From Acidobacteriaceae bacterium (GTDB lineage: Bacteria; Acidobacteriota; Terriglobia; Terriglobales; Acidobacteriaceae): DNA of 40,804 nucleotides. A program made the translations under genes and the position numbers. Shown in pieces: positions 31,705 to 40,650 of this stretch. The stretch is from assembly GCA_003165005.1 (NCBI GenBank), contig PLSB01000110.1, forward strand, positions 9,329 through 50,132, given 5' to 3'. Each line of letters opens with the position of its first letter. Positions within the stretch are counted from its first letter, which is position 1. Below the pieces are notes generated by a model. The model saw nothing but the letters and a program-made list of their open reading frames with translations, ran no database searches and was not told the origin of the DNA.

Positions 31705-34677
31705 ATGAGTACGTTCGTCGTTACAGGAAGCGGAGCGCTCAAAACTGGGCGATATGCCTCGTTGCTGGCTTGTTCGGCCCTTCTGATTTTGCCGGTTTCA
31801 GGGCAGTCCGGCCTGCCGCATCTTGCGGCTCCCGTCGCCCCATCCCACACCGCAGAGGAGTTAGCGGCCAACGTGACCACAGCCAGTTCCTGCGCGGCGC
31901 AGGGTTCTCCCGTGATCATGCCGGCTGCGGTTCTCGACCTGGGCGCAAACGCCCTTTCCGCCTCGCCGCTCGCCGGTCAGGCCTCGGCCCTCGGCAATCT
32001 TCCGTCAAACGCGGAAGTGTGGCTCCATCTCCGCGTCGGCCTTGCGAATTTGACCGGGAATGAATCGGAACAGGATCTCGCCGCGCGCGTGGATGCGGCC
32101 CTGAATCAGGCCCCACTGGCCGCGCACGGCGTTCACGGACTGATCGTGGAAGTGGACGACCCCGGCAAGGCTGGGGACCTGGCTGCCTATGCGCTCTTGC
32201 GCCTCGCCATCGGCGCTCGCTCGCTCAATCCCAATCTCCGCCTCGCATTCGCCTTTCCCGCCGGATTCGTCGCCAGCCATCAGGACCTGGTCAAGCGCCT
32301 CGCGCCCTACTCCGATCTCCTCGGCGTCGCCTTCTCCTCCGCATGGCGCGACGAGGCCAAGTGGATCGCTGAGCAGGCGCTCAATAAGCCGCTGCTGCTG
32401 AAGGTGGACGCCTCGGCCAATCCGGAGGCGGTATTGCTCGAGGCTGCCATCGAGTCTTCGGGAACCCAGGTGGAGACGCTGTGGAGCGAAGCGGACCAGG
32501 CCTCTCTCGCTGGCCGAGTCTGCCGCCTGAGCAGCTTCCTGGCTCAAAACGTGCACGCCAATATGCTGCGGATCGACCGCTCTGCCGTTCCGTTGTCGCT
32601 CACCGTCGACGGCTCGCCCGCCGCCGATGCGCTGTGGCTCTCGAGCGGTCAATCGGCGGACTTCGTGGTTCTGGTTCCCATCGGCGGCAGCCCGGACCGT
32701 CTTCGCACCGCCGAACTCCAATGGTCCGGCAAGGCGCAGTACGACGCGGCGTGGTTCGATCCGGCCACCGGCGCAGCTCTGGCTCCGGGCAAGCCCGTGC
32801 AATCCGGCGACGCAACCACCCAGACGGCCTCCGCGATTACGGCTCCCTATGTGCTCATCGCGCTCCATCGCAAGAACCCTGCGGAGACCGCGGTCTATAA
32901 CCAGGTGGAAGTGAAAGGCGGCATTTCGCTCCAGGTCGAGGAGATCGTCGCCCGCTGGCAGCAGTATCGCGAGGCGCAGGACCGGCGGCTGGAGAATGAC
33001 GAGGCCAGCGTCTTTATGAGCCTCCACTTCGAAACCGTTTCTATCGGAAGCGGATTCGATATCAGCATGAACATGAAGCAGTTTTCCAGCCGCGGTGGAG
33101 CGACGGAATTTGCGCAGACCGAGTTCTATGTCAACGGTGTCAAGTTCGGCAGCAACTACAAGTTTCCGCTCCCGCAATTGGAACCGGAAAAGGTGCTCAC
33201 CCAGCCCCTGGTGCTGAAGCTCAACGAGCCCTACACCTACAAGCTGCTCGGCACTGAGCAGATCGAGGGAGCGCTCTGCTATGTGATCGGCGTCGAACCC
33301 AAGGTTGCCGGCCAGAACCTCTACAGCGGCAAAATCTGGATCGACGGCGTCTCATTCCGCGAAGTTCGCCAAACGCTCAGCGAATTCAGCGATAAGAGCA
33401 ACGTGGTTGTGAACGTTGAGACCGAGAACTTTGCCCTGGTCGACGACGGCCACGGTGGTCAGTTCAATCTCCCGCAATCCTTCAACGCGCAGCAGACGCT
33501 CAACGTCGCCGGCCGCGACTTCCAACTGCAGCGCAAGGCCGTATTTTCCGGCTACTCCATCAATGGCAGCACCTTCGCTGCCGATCTCACCGCCGCGCAC
33601 AAATCGAGCGATCCCATGTTCCAGGACACCGATCAAGGCCTGCGCGAGCTCAAGAAGGTCGGCGACCAGCGCGTCCTCCAAACCGGCACCGAGAAGCGCA
33701 TCCGGTCCCTGGTTGGCGGCGCCATGTACGCGGGAACCTTTAATTTCCCCATTCCCTTCGCTGGCATCAGCATTGCCGACTTCGATTGGCGCCACACCGG
33801 TGCGCAGCTCTCCATCTTCTTCGCCGGGCCCATCGCGGCCGTCAACTATTCCCGGCAGCAGGGAACCCGGTTCCGCTACGGCACAGACATCGCGGTTTCC
33901 GCTCTTCCCGGCGAGAATCGCGTCTACGTGGGCAACGTGGAGCAAACCGGAGAAGAGGTTTGGAATTGGTCTGAGACCGTGGGCCAGCGCGCCACATGGC
34001 TGGCCTCCGACCATCTCAGCCTCACCGGATACGCCTATCTCGAGGGCGACATCTACCGCGGCACCAGCGACACATCCAGCCAGTACGTCCTGCCGCGCGA
34101 CGGCGTCGCCGTGCTGCCCGGCGTGCAGGTCCGCTTCACCGACAAGGGCTACATCTTCACCGCCGACGGCACGCGCGGCCAGCGGATCGCGTGGAAGCCC
34201 TTCGGCTACCCGTCGGCGCTACAACCCGTCGAGAGCGGGTACACGCTCTACGACGGCGACCTCAATAAGGATTACTACATCCGCAAGTTCACGAAGGGCG
34301 GATGGGACCTTGGCTACTACGGCGGAGAACAGCTCGACCGTTTCTCCCGCTACTTCCCTGGGTTCTTCTCCGCGCCGCGCCTCCACGGCATTCCCGGCGG
34401 GACCGACTCCTTCGACGCCATTGCCATGAGCAACGCGCACTACGGCTTCAACGTCATGGATCTGTTCAAGATTGAGGGCCTTTACAGCTACGCCCGCGCG
34501 CGCGACCTCAGCGAGTCAAGCCATTTCAAGAAGTTCGACGGCGCTGAGACTAACTTCAACACCGCGGGTCCACGTGGCACGTTGATTCAGGGGACCGTCG
34601 GCTACGCCATCGACGGCAACATCGCCCGCTACAACTCCCGCTGGAGCTTCAACGTGATGCTCTACAAGCCATTCTGA
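31705..34677 (+). CDS. Large outer-membrane-type protein of unknown function
   Basis: A 990-residue secreted protein I do not recognise as a named family. A signal peptide covers residues 1-36 ([18 protein letters not shown]). Residues about 95-220 look like an alpha/beta-barrel segment ([32 protein letters not shown]). Residues about 450-640 are beta-rich and resemble a LolA/outer-membrane lipoprotein-sorting domain ([30 protein letters not shown]). The last 330 residues are rich in Tyr, Gly and aromatic beta strands and end NVMLYKPF, with a terminal Phe as in outer-membrane beta-barrels. The ATG at 31705 has AGGAG five bases upstream. The FabG-like gene follows after five bases. It is a good candidate for the outer-membrane receiver of the lipid, but this is inference only. 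Confidence 0.6.
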   Translation: MSTFVVTGSGALKTGRYASLLACSALLILPVSGQSGLPHLAAPVAPSHTAEELAANVTTASSCAAQGSPVIMPAAVLDLGANALSASPLAGQASALGNLPSNAEVWLHLRVGLANLTGNESEQDLAARVDAALNQAPLAAHGVHGLIVEVDDPGKAGDLAAYALLRLAIGARSLNPNLRLAFAFPAGFVASHQDLVKRLAPYSDLLGVAFSSAWRDEAKWIAEQALNKPLLLKVDASANPEAVLLEAAIESSGTQVETLWSEADQASLAGRVCRLSSFLAQNVHANMLRIDRSAVPLSLTVDGSPAADALWLSSGQSADFVVLVPIGGSPDRLRTAELQWSGKAQYDAAWFDPATGAALAPGKPVQSGDATTQTASAITAPYVLIALHRKNPAETAVYNQVEVKGGISLQVEEIVARWQQYREAQDRRLENDEASVFMSLHFETVSIGSGFDISMNMKQFSSRGGATEFAQTEFYVNGVKFGSNYKFPLPQLEPEKVLTQPLVLKLNEPYTYKLLGTEQIEGALCYVIGVEPKVAGQNLYSGKIWIDGVSFREVRQTLSEFSDKSNVVVNVETENFALVDDGHGGQFNLPQSFNAQQTLNVAGRDFQLQRKAVFSGYSINGSTFAADLTAAHKSSDPMFQDTDQGLRELKKVGDQRVLQTGTEKRIRSLVGGAMYAGTFNFPIPFAGISIADFDWRHTGAQLSIFFAGPIAAVNYSRQQGTRFRYGTDIAVSALPGENRVYVGNVEQTGEEVWNWSETVGQRATWLASDHLSLTGYAYLEGDIYRGTSDTSSQYVLPRDGVAVLPGVQVRFTDKGYIFTADGTRGQRIAWKPFGYPSALQPVESGYTLYDGDLNKDYYIRKFTKGGWDLGYYGGEQLDRFSRYFPGFFSAPRLHGIPGGTDSFDAIAMSNAHYGFNVMDLFKIEGLYSYARARDLSESSHFKKFDGAETNFNTAGPRGTLIQGTVGYAIDGNIARYNSRWSFNVMLYKPF

Positions 34678-34682
34678 TCGCG

Positions 34683-35423
34683 ATGACGGCAGAGAACAAA
34701 ACCGCGCTGGTAACCGGGGCCTCGGGAACCCTGGGAGCCCAGATCGCCCTGGCGCTCGGGCGCAGCGGCTATCGCGTGGCGGTTCACTACCACAAGAACC
34801 AGGCGGCGGCCGCCGAGGTGGTTGAGAGCATTCAGGCAGCAGATGGAGAAGCCATCGCCGTGGCTGCCGACCTCTCGGGCCGCAACAGCGTGGCGCCGCT
34901 CTTCGCGGAAGTCGAAACGCGCCTGGGGCCGGTTGATTGCCTGGTGAATAGCGCGGGGATCAATCGCGACGCTATGCTGGCCCTTATGTCCGACGCGCAG
35001 TGGGACGAGGTCATCGACACCAACCTCCGCGCTGCGTACTTGTGTTCGAAACTGGCTGTCATCGGCATGATGCGCGCGGGCGGCGGCAGCATCTGCAATA
35101 TCGTCTCCCCCAGCGGAGTGCGCGGCCAGGCCGGCCAATGCAACTACTCCGCCGCCAAGGGCGGCCTGATTGCCCTGACCAAAGCCCTGGCCCGCGAAGC
35201 CGGACGCTTTAACGTCCGCGTCAACGCGGTCTGCCCCGGCGTGGTGCCCAGCCCCATGTCGGCCAGATACATCGAAAAGGAAGAGATTCGCCTGCTTGCC
35301 GAAATCCCGCTGGGCCGTTTCGGCAAGCCCGAAGAGATCGCCCCCTTGGTTGCGTTTCTGGCTTCGACCCAGGCAAGTTACATCACCGGACAGGTCATCG
35401 CCGTTGATGGCGGTTTGCTGTAG
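34683..35423 (+). CDS. FabG-like 3-oxoacyl-ACP reductase (SDR)
   Basis: A 246-residue short-chain dehydrogenase with the NADP-binding TGASGTLG (10-17), the NSAG motif (89-92), catalytic Ser142 (NIVSPSG), Tyr155 and Lys159 (NYSAAKGG), and the FabG-type C-terminus [14 protein letters not shown]. It would reduce 3-oxoacyl-ACP to 3-hydroxyacyl-ACP, the step between the KS pair and the FabZ-like dehydratase. It begins five bases after the outer-membrane protein gene, so it is the last gene of the plus-strand lipid series. A decayed copy of its 3' end lies at 36241-36313. Confidence 0.92.
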   Translation: MTAENKTALVTGASGTLGAQIALALGRSGYRVAVHYHKNQAAAAEVVESIQAADGEAIAVAADLSGRNSVAPLFAEVETRLGPVDCLVNSAGINRDAMLALMSDAQWDEVIDTNLRAAYLCSKLAVIGMMRAGGGSICNIVSPSGVRGQAGQCNYSAAKGGLIALTKALAREAGRFNVRVNAVCPGVVPSPMSARYIEKEEIRLLAEIPLGRFGKPEEIAPLVAFLASTQASYITGQVIAVDGGLL

Positions 35424-35559
35424 AAGAGTACGGTGTTATGATTCGGCCTGCACAGAAAGCCATCTGCTGGAGCGCCATTCCAGTTATCGAAGAGGTGAAC
35501 CAGAAGAGGTTTGTGTAGGCTTTCTTGCGCTTAGTTCCACCGGGCCAGGTTATGACGTT

Positions 35560-35590
35560 CCAGGAAACCAATGAGAGGTTCCTGGTTTGA
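35560..35590 (+). terminator. Possible hairpin terminator
   Basis: CCAGGAAACC (35560-35569) and GGTTCCTGG (35577-35585) form a nine-pair stem with one bulged A and a seven-base loop, followed by TTTGACT. The U-tract is short. It lies after the FabG-like gene and 36 bases before the next start codon, so it could be a terminator or a leader hairpin. Confidence 0.4.
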
Positions 35591-35621
35591 CTCCACCTCA
35601 GACTGAAAGGAAGGTCTCGTA

Positions 35622-36038
35622 ATGCGTCTTTGCGCAATTCTTGTTATCGCTGCTTTGTTGTTCGCTTCGCTTCCGGTAGTGGCCGAAGGTCCAGGCCCCG
35701 CGAAGCCGAAGATCCCGTTCGATGAATTGGCGGCTACCTCCAGCTCCCAACCCGATCCGGCGGCGGTTCAAGCCGCGACGAATAACCCGGCGAACTCGCC
35801 CTCGCAAAGCGTCAAGAAGCGTCACTGGTCGCACGGCGGCAAGATCATGACCTACATCGGGGTTCCGGTTTTGGCTGCCGGCGGCGCCATGCTGGCTTAC
35901 GGCTTGAAGAACGGCGACAGCAGCAGTTGCAACGGAAACACCTGTGTCTCCGTCAGTTGGAAGTACACAGGCGCCGCATGGATGGCCATCGGCAGTGGGT
36001 TAACAGTATTCGGACTCACCCGGCACACCGACCAATAA
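35622..36038 (+). CDS. Small secreted or membrane protein, unknown
   Basis: A 138-residue protein not recognised. A signal peptide covers residues 1-21 (AILVIAALLFASLPVVAEG), followed by a Pro/Ser/Asn-rich linker. Two hydrophobic segments follow (IMTYIGVPVLAAGGAMLAYGL and YTGAAWMAIGSGLTVFGL), separated by a short loop with two Cys (SSCNGNTCVS) that may form a disulfide. It has a strong ribosome-binding site, GGAAGG, seven bases before the ATG. It is not clearly linked to the lipid genes. Confidence 0.65.
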   Translation: MRLCAILVIAALLFASLPVVAEGPGPAKPKIPFDELAATSSSQPDPAAVQAATNNPANSPSQSVKKRHWSHGGKIMTYIGVPVLAAGGAMLAYGLKNGDSSSCNGNTCVSVSWKYTGAAWMAIGSGLTVFGLTRHTDQ

Positions 36039-36469
36039 CGCCCGGACGTGCCGCATGATCGCGCTTTGCGCCGGCAGACCCGATTCATTTGTCTGTCGCA
36101 CGCGAGATGAGCGTAGGACGGACCGATAAGAGTCAAGTCGCGCCGGCGCAAAGCCACGAAGTAGAATCGTCCGCCCGAATTCGAAGAACAGCTTTCAGCG
36201 AGTCTGCACGCCTGGAATCGTTTCGGCAAAATGCCAGACGGCGTTTCTTGCCTCGACCCAGGCGAGTTACATCGCCGGACAGGTAATCGCCGTCGACGGA
36301 GGATTGCTAGAAAGCCGAATAACAGCGAGGGTTTATACGGCCGGTTAGGAACGAAGGCCAATAAGCAGTAGATTCAATCGAAAAGTCTGGATAACATGTA
36401 TCGATGAGCAATGGTCCACGGGTGATGGAGGCGCCGGGTTAACCAGCGCCTCGGTCCGATGCAGGCCGT
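36039..36469. other. Intergenic region with a gene remnant
   Basis: About 430 bases without an intact gene. The part 36215-36313 resembles the 3' end of the FabG-like gene (see separate entry). Nothing else was recognised. Confidence 0.5.
36241..36313 (+). pseudogene. Remnant of a second fabG-like gene (3' end only)
   Basis: Reading GCG at 36241 onward gives [26 protein letters not shown], nearly identical to the C-terminus of the FabG-like protein at 34683-35423 (one change, T to A, in about 22 residues). The DNA differs at several third positions, so this is not a simple recent copy. The stop codon is missing (CTAGAA instead of CTGTAG). Upstream, CGTTTCGGCAA at 36223-36233 matches the same gene, with a deletion between the two. 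No start or upstream part remains. Confidence 0.7.
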
Positions 36470-37156
36470 CTATTTGTTCCCGGTAGTTGTCGCGCCTTGC
36501 TGATCCGTAAGAGGCAGCGCGTTCGCGCCCATGTCCTTTCTGGCGCGAAGAGCCAGGTAATCGGCGAAGACATTGCCAAGATAGATGGGCAGACCCTTGT
36601 CGCCCGAGCCGAAAGTCCCGGAAAACACATTGTCCTCGGTGGATATCTCGCGCTGGAACCTTAAAACACCGTTTTGATCGTACACCTGAACGTCGTAGAC
36701 AATGTAAGAGGTTCCCGCCGCGATTCCAACGAAGAATCGAGACGTGTTGCTCACGATCCGATAATCCTTGAGCGTCGCCTTGACAAGATAATAGGGTCCG
36801 CTCGGCATCGGAGTCGGTTTCTTTCCAACCAGGTCGAAAGCCCGTGTGCTCTGCAGGCGCATAATGGCCTGATTTTCTGTGGCTTCTACGAGGCCCTTGG
36901 CATCTTTCTGCCACTTCTCGGGGATGATGAAATCATCGAAGAGGATTGTATTGACCACAAGATCGTCCATGTTGATCTTGGGGGCGTTTGCATTTTCCGC
37001 GGTGACGTAAGGATCCAGCGGATTCAAGTCCTTCTTCTTCGTTTTTGCCGACAATGGAGCGCACAACACGACGACTAACATCGGCACTGCAAAAAGGCGC
37101 ATGAAATGCAAACAACTTCCCGACTGAAACGTCCCGACTCTCTGTTTCATCCTCAT
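36470..37156 (-). CDS. Secreted conserved protein, possibly DUF4410-like
   Basis: A 228-residue protein with a signal peptide (MRLFAVPMLVVVLCAPLSA, followed by KTKKKD; no lipobox). The mature part has VVNTILFDDFIIPEKW, IMRLQSTRAFDLV, YYLVKATLKDYRIV, FVGIAAGTSYIVYDVQVYD and LRFQREIST. This order (a short predicted response domain, then a beta sheet with a Gly/Ala-rich turn) resembles DUF4410 lipoprotein-like proteins, but I am not certain. The ATG at 37156 has GGAG six bases upstream; the TTG at 37171 is less likely. It diverges from the gene at 37641 across a 484-base region. Confidence 0.6.
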   Translation of the reverse strand: MRMKQRVGTFQSGSCLHFMRLFAVPMLVVVLCAPLSAKTKKKDLNPLDPYVTAENANAPKINMDDLVVNTILFDDFIIPEKWQKDAKGLVEATENQAIMRLQSTRAFDLVGKKPTPMPSGPYYLVKATLKDYRIVSNTSRFFVGIAAGTSYIVYDVQVYDQNGVLRFQREISTEDNVFSGTFGSGDKGLPIYLGNVFADYLALRARKDMGANALPLTDQQGATTTGNK

Positions 37157-37421
37157 TATCTTCTCCTTCAAAGTGAAAAACCGTGAGAGCTGTAGTTGCG
37201 AGTGTTGAAGAGGTAGGCTTGGAATGCCGCTATTCGCGCGAGAATATCTCCCTGTCTCTTCTCTTTGGAACCAAGGAGCGGAATCCTTCGAACCAATCGC
37301 GACAGTTCCTTATTCGCGGCCTTCTAATAAGGCCTGGAATTCCCAAAAGAACGAGGTCTATTCCGCAGGATCGTCCCAAATAGTACTCACTCAGTTTAGA
37401 GATGTCAAAGAAATATTTGCT

Positions 37422-37437
37422 TGTGATCTAGCTCACT
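37422..37437. promoter_or_regulatory. CRP/FNR-family-like operator
   Basis: TGTGATCTAGCTCACT: half-sites TGTGA and TCACT with a six-base spacer, close to the CRP consensus TGTGA-N6-TCACA (nine of ten positions). It lies in the divergent region between 37156 and 37641. Which CRP/FNR-type regulator would bind is unknown. Confidence 0.35.
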
Positions 37438-37502
37438 TTCAATGCGGCCGAGACACTCAAATGGGCTGATCACATGAAGGTGTGCGTGGTGATGCACCGC
37501 AT

Positions 37503-37531
37503 TTCACGCTCTGCGTGACAGATTGTATACT
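37503..37531 (+). promoter_or_regulatory. Possible promoter for the secreted BamE-like protein gene
   Basis: TTCACG (37503-37508), a 17-base spacer and TATACT (37526-37531), 109 bases before the ATG at 37641. The CRP-like site at 37422-37437 is centred about 108 bases upstream of the expected start of transcription. Confidence 0.35.
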
Positions 37532-37640
37532 GACCTCGAAAAGCAGGCCTTGTTGTTTGCGTCGGATGGATGGAGCGTTGAGGAAAGCCATCGGACGATT
37601 GAAACAGAGAGATGGCTACTCAGCACGGAGGAAAAGGAAC

Positions 37641-38798
37641 ATGATTCAAAAGTCGCCGCGTTTCTGCATGGGATGCTTATTGTTGGTTTTCCTGTGCCTG
37701 CCTTGCGTCCTGCGGGCTCAATTGTCAAACGAAGACAAGGAAAAAGCTCAACAGATGGTATCAGGGACCTTGTACTCGCGTATCGATTATCCTTGCCGGT
37801 ATGTAACAAGATTTGGTACGGGACCTACTCCGTTGCTCGAAGTTTCGCCGAACGGACACGACTATCAGCGACAGCTCAACGATTTGAAGCAGAAGCACGG
37901 CGTGACCAGTACAATTTCTACATCGATCTACTGGGCAGAGTTTCCCAACAAGGGCCTGCACCATGGAGAACTGCGTTTCAACGGCGATACGATCACTTAC
38001 GATGGAGAGGATATAGATTCCGGTCTGGAAGTTGGATTCGATTTCATCCAAATCCATAATATCGATGACTTCACCAAGGCATTCAATCTCGTTTTCTCCA
38101 AAGTACCGCTTCAGGAGGAACATCCGGAGTGGCCCGATGCGGTAAAGCAAGCCATATCCGCGCACATGCTGATTGTGGGTATGACAAAAGAACAGGTCAT
38201 CGACGTAATCGGAGAGCCTGTCGAAGTTGAGACAGGGGACGAGAATGGAGTCAAAATTGAGATCTGGACCTCTCGCCAGGATCGAGGAGCACCGGGGGGC
38301 AAGCAGGATATCTTCAATGGGGCGGGAGAGGCAGCGGATAGATCTTCTGCAAGCACCGGCTTCCCTTTGCTCTTGAGATTTCAAGATGAAATTCTTGCGG
38401 TATATGGTTCGGGGGGAAGGAAGTTCTTTATCGCAGGTCACCAGGAAGCGGCTCAGGATCATCAAGATATCGGAATAGCGTGGATTGATTCCCAAAACAG
38501 CCGGGCTCTCGTAAACGTGAGTGGAGATTGGGATTCGGAGTTCGGCAAACTCCATCTGACTCAGGCGGAAAACAGCCGGGATGTGGTTGGAAACGGCGGC
38601 GGCTATCAAATCAGGGGCGTCGTCAGCGGCAAGGGTTTTTATTTTGCCTTTGAAACGCGTGGCAGAGTGACTTATTGCGCCGAGGTGGAGCAGGTCAACG
38701 ATACCAGTTTTACTGGCGTATACCATGATCGCGTAGGCATTGCTGTTCCAGGCATGTGCACAAGTAGATCCAGAACATTGACCTTGCGCAAGAGATAG
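37641..38798 (+). CDS. Secreted two-domain protein of unknown function (BamE-like motif plus repeated domain)
   Basis: A 385-residue protein with a signal peptide (GCLLLVFLCLPCVLRAQ). The middle part contains IVGMTKEQVIDVIGEPVEVE, which resembles the BamE/SmpA motif (G-M-T..eV...lG.P). The C-terminal 110 residues (LVNVSGDWDSEFGKLHLTQAEN, GYQIRGVVSGKGFYFAF, TYCAEVEQ, ending RTLTLRKR) are repeated as the whole mature part of the next gene (39011-39469). The ATG at 37641 has AAAAGGAA upstream and starts the signal peptide. The function is unknown. The repeated domain could be a lipocalin-like or beta-barrel module binding a small ligand. Confidence 0.65.
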   Translation: MIQKSPRFCMGCLLLVFLCLPCVLRAQLSNEDKEKAQQMVSGTLYSRIDYPCRYVTRFGTGPTPLLEVSPNGHDYQRQLNDLKQKHGVTSTISTSIYWAEFPNKGLHHGELRFNGDTITYDGEDIDSGLEVGFDFIQIHNIDDFTKAFNLVFSKVPLQEEHPEWPDAVKQAISAHMLIVGMTKEQVIDVIGEPVEVETGDENGVKIEIWTSRQDRGAPGGKQDIFNGAGEAADRSSASTGFPLLLRFQDEILAVYGSGGRKFFIAGHQEAAQDHQDIGIAWIDSQNSRALVNVSGDWDSEFGKLHLTQAENSRDVVGNGGGYQIRGVVSGKGFYFAFETRGRVTYCAEVEQVNDTSFTGVYHDRVGIAVPGMCTSRSRTLTLRKR

Positions 38799-39010
38799 CA
38801 GCAGTACCTCGTAGAAGCATTGAAGGAGGCCGGCATCAAGTTGCACGCTGAAATAACAGGGGAGCAGGAGCAATAGCGTCAGCGGCCGAGGGCCGCAAAG
38901 AGGATGGCCTTCTTTCCCTCCCCCTGGACTGTTGGGTATAGGCATGTTACCCGCTGCCGTATGATGGAGGGAGATCGCCACCGCCATTTAAACCACGAAG
39001 GAGATCTTTG
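38799..39010. other. Intergenic region, nothing recognised
   Basis: A 212-base gap between the two related secreted-protein genes. It contains the ribosome-binding site AAGGAG before 39011 but no clear terminator, repeat or promoter. Confidence 0.4.
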
Positions 39011-39469
39011 ATGAAAAAGATGTTGGTTATTCCCGCTGCGCTCTTGCTAGGCTTTACGTTTTCAACGTCGATCGTGGTTTTCGCTTCTTCGCCCCACTCT
39101 CAAACACTGCATGAACTCGGGCAGGCGTGGCTTGACGCCCACCAAGATCCAGCGCTCGTCAACGTCAGCGGAGACTGGGAATCGGAGTTCGGAGAAATCC
39201 ACCTTGAGCAGGCGGAAAAAGCACGAGACGTTAAGGGGATGGGGGCTGGCTACGAGATTCGCGGAGTTGTTAGTGGCACCAGCATCTATCTTCTTTTTCT
39301 AACAGCGGGAGACTACGTTGATTATTGCGCAGTCCTTTCGCAGGAAAACGGCAGGAACTTCTACGGTACTTACTCCAACCGTGCCGCGCGGCACGATCAT
39401 CATGATTTGTGCGAAACTCAGAGCAGACCGATGTCCCTAAGAAAACTCGGGGTGCCTTCCGATAAATGA
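39011..39469 (+). CDS. Small secreted protein, paralogous domain of the preceding gene
   Basis: A 152-residue protein with a signal peptide (LLLGFTFSTSIVVFA). Its mature part is the same domain as the C-terminus of the protein at 37641-38798: LVNVSGDWESEFGEIHLEQAEK, GYEIRGVVSG, YCAVLSQENGRNFYGTYSNR and MSLRKLG. Two Cys residues are conserved in both (YCA and the C-terminal MCTSRS/LCETQS). The start codon ATG follows AAGGAG at good distance. No known function. Confidence 0.7.
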   Translation: MKKMLVIPAALLLGFTFSTSIVVFASSPHSQTLHELGQAWLDAHQDPALVNVSGDWESEFGEIHLEQAEKARDVKGMGAGYEIRGVVSGTSIYLLFLTAGDYVDYCAVLSQENGRNFYGTYSNRAARHDHHDLCETQSRPMSLRKLGVPSDK

Positions 39470-39544
39470 CGTTTCGGCGCGGCTGAGGCAGCGCCCTTTC
39501 ACGTTGGCATTTTCGCAACCAGTTCTACGGACCGGAGGCTTCCG

Positions 39545-40531
39545 GTGAAGATTCGATGGGCGCGAATCCTCGTGTGCACCTTGATCGCCTTCGTACTAGT
39601 GCTTTCCGCTGCCGCCCTTATCCTCTGGCTCAAACTGCGCGGAACTCCTGTCCCTCCGGTCGGCAACGCCGCGATCTCACCCGGCGTGAGCGGACCGCAG
39701 GAGATCCGGCTATGGCCGGGTAAAGCGTCAGGCTCCGAAGACTGGACCCAGCAGGAGACGGAGACGCATCTCTTCGGCGAGAGGTACGTGCGCAACGTTG
39801 TCGACCCGACGCTCACGGCCTGGTTTCCTGCTCCCGGCACGGCCAACGGAACCGCCGTCATCGTCTGCCCCGGCGGCGGCTTTCACGCGCTCTACATCGA
39901 CTCGGAAGGCGCCCAGGTGGCGCGCTATCTGAACTCCATCGGCGTCACGGCTTTTGTTCTTAAATACCGCCTGGTCCAAACCGGGCCCGCCTACTTCCTC
40001 GACGAGTTTCGCCGCTTCAAAACGCCGGGAGGCATGAATCGGGTCCTGGACCAGTTGACCCCGCTGATCGCCGCCGACGGCCTTCAGTCTCTCCGCATCG
40101 TTCGCTCCCACGCATCGCAGTGGGGACTCGATCCCGGCCGAATCGGCATGATCGGCTTCTCTGCCGGAGGTTACCTGGCCCTGAGTCTTGCCTATCGGCA
40201 GGACGAAGATGCGCCGCTGGATTTCATCGCGCTGCTCTATCCTCTTGCTCCGAACGGGCCTCTTGCTCCGGAGGCGCCTCATCCGCAGATCCAGCCCATT
40301 CCCATGTTCGCCCTGTGCGCTGCCGACGACAGGCGCGTTCCTCCCGAGAAGAATTGCGTCAGGGTTTATCGGCAATGGCGCGCCGCTGGCGTGCCCGCCG
40401 AGTTGCACTTGATGAGCAAAGGCGGCCACGGCTTCGGAATGACACGGCAGAATCTGCCCACCGATGCCTGGCCCGATCTCTTTCGCCAATGGCTCGAAAG
40501 CTTGCCTCGTCAAAAGCCCCTCCGGCCTTGA
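39545..40531 (+). CDS. Membrane-anchored alpha/beta hydrolase (acetyl-xylan-esterase/BD-FAE-like)
   Basis: A 328-residue esterase. An N-terminal hydrophobic segment (ILVCTLIAFVLVLSAAALILWL) anchors or exports it. The hydrolase fold shows an oxyanion region VIVCPGGGFHALY, nucleophile elbow IGFSAGGYLALS, an acidic residue in CAADDRRVPP and a catalytic His in SKGGHGFGM. This is the layout of plant-polymer esterases in the BD-FAE group. The GTG start has GGAGG seven bases upstream. It could act on hemicellulose together with the GH9 enzyme, though the two genes are far apart. No link to the lipid locus is seen. Confidence 0.85.
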   Translation: MKIRWARILVCTLIAFVLVLSAAALILWLKLRGTPVPPVGNAAISPGVSGPQEIRLWPGKASGSEDWTQQETETHLFGERYVRNVVDPTLTAWFPAPGTANGTAVIVCPGGGFHALYIDSEGAQVARYLNSIGVTAFVLKYRLVQTGPAYFLDEFRRFKTPGGMNRVLDQLTPLIAADGLQSLRIVRSHASQWGLDPGRIGMIGFSAGGYLALSLAYRQDEDAPLDFIALLYPLAPNGPLAPEAPHPQIQPIPMFALCAADDRRVPPEKNCVRVYRQWRAAGVPAELHLMSKGGHGFGMTRQNLPTDAWPDLFRQWLESLPRQKPLRP

Positions 40532-40650
40532 AGCGGAGCAGTCTGCATCCTCCGCGATTCGTTCGCCGAGAAACTGTTGTTTTGTATTCGTAAACCCAAA
40601 TGCCACTGCGGTAAACGGGGTGAAATGGGTAAGAGCGAACCAGAAGCGTG

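Larger units (their letters stand above)
37157..37640. other. Divergent intergenic region, 484 bases
   Basis: No convincing gene. The short frames at 37183-37383 and 37224-37469 lack a ribosome-binding site and recognisable features. It holds a CRP-like palindrome and a candidate promoter, listed separately. Base composition is lower in GC than in the lipid locus. Confidence 0.5.

Noticed and set aside
3856-35423. A standard aryl-polyene cluster
   Set aside because: No aryl starter enzyme is seen, and the radical SAM and activase genes do not belong to that pathway.
3856-35423. A true ladderane locus
   Set aside because: No phytoene-desaturase-like gene is present, and ladderanes are known only from anammox planctomycetes; the likeness is only in the FAS plus radical SAM mix.
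37183-37469. Two small overlapping open frames
   Set aside because: No ribosome-binding site, signal or domain; they lie in a regulatory region.
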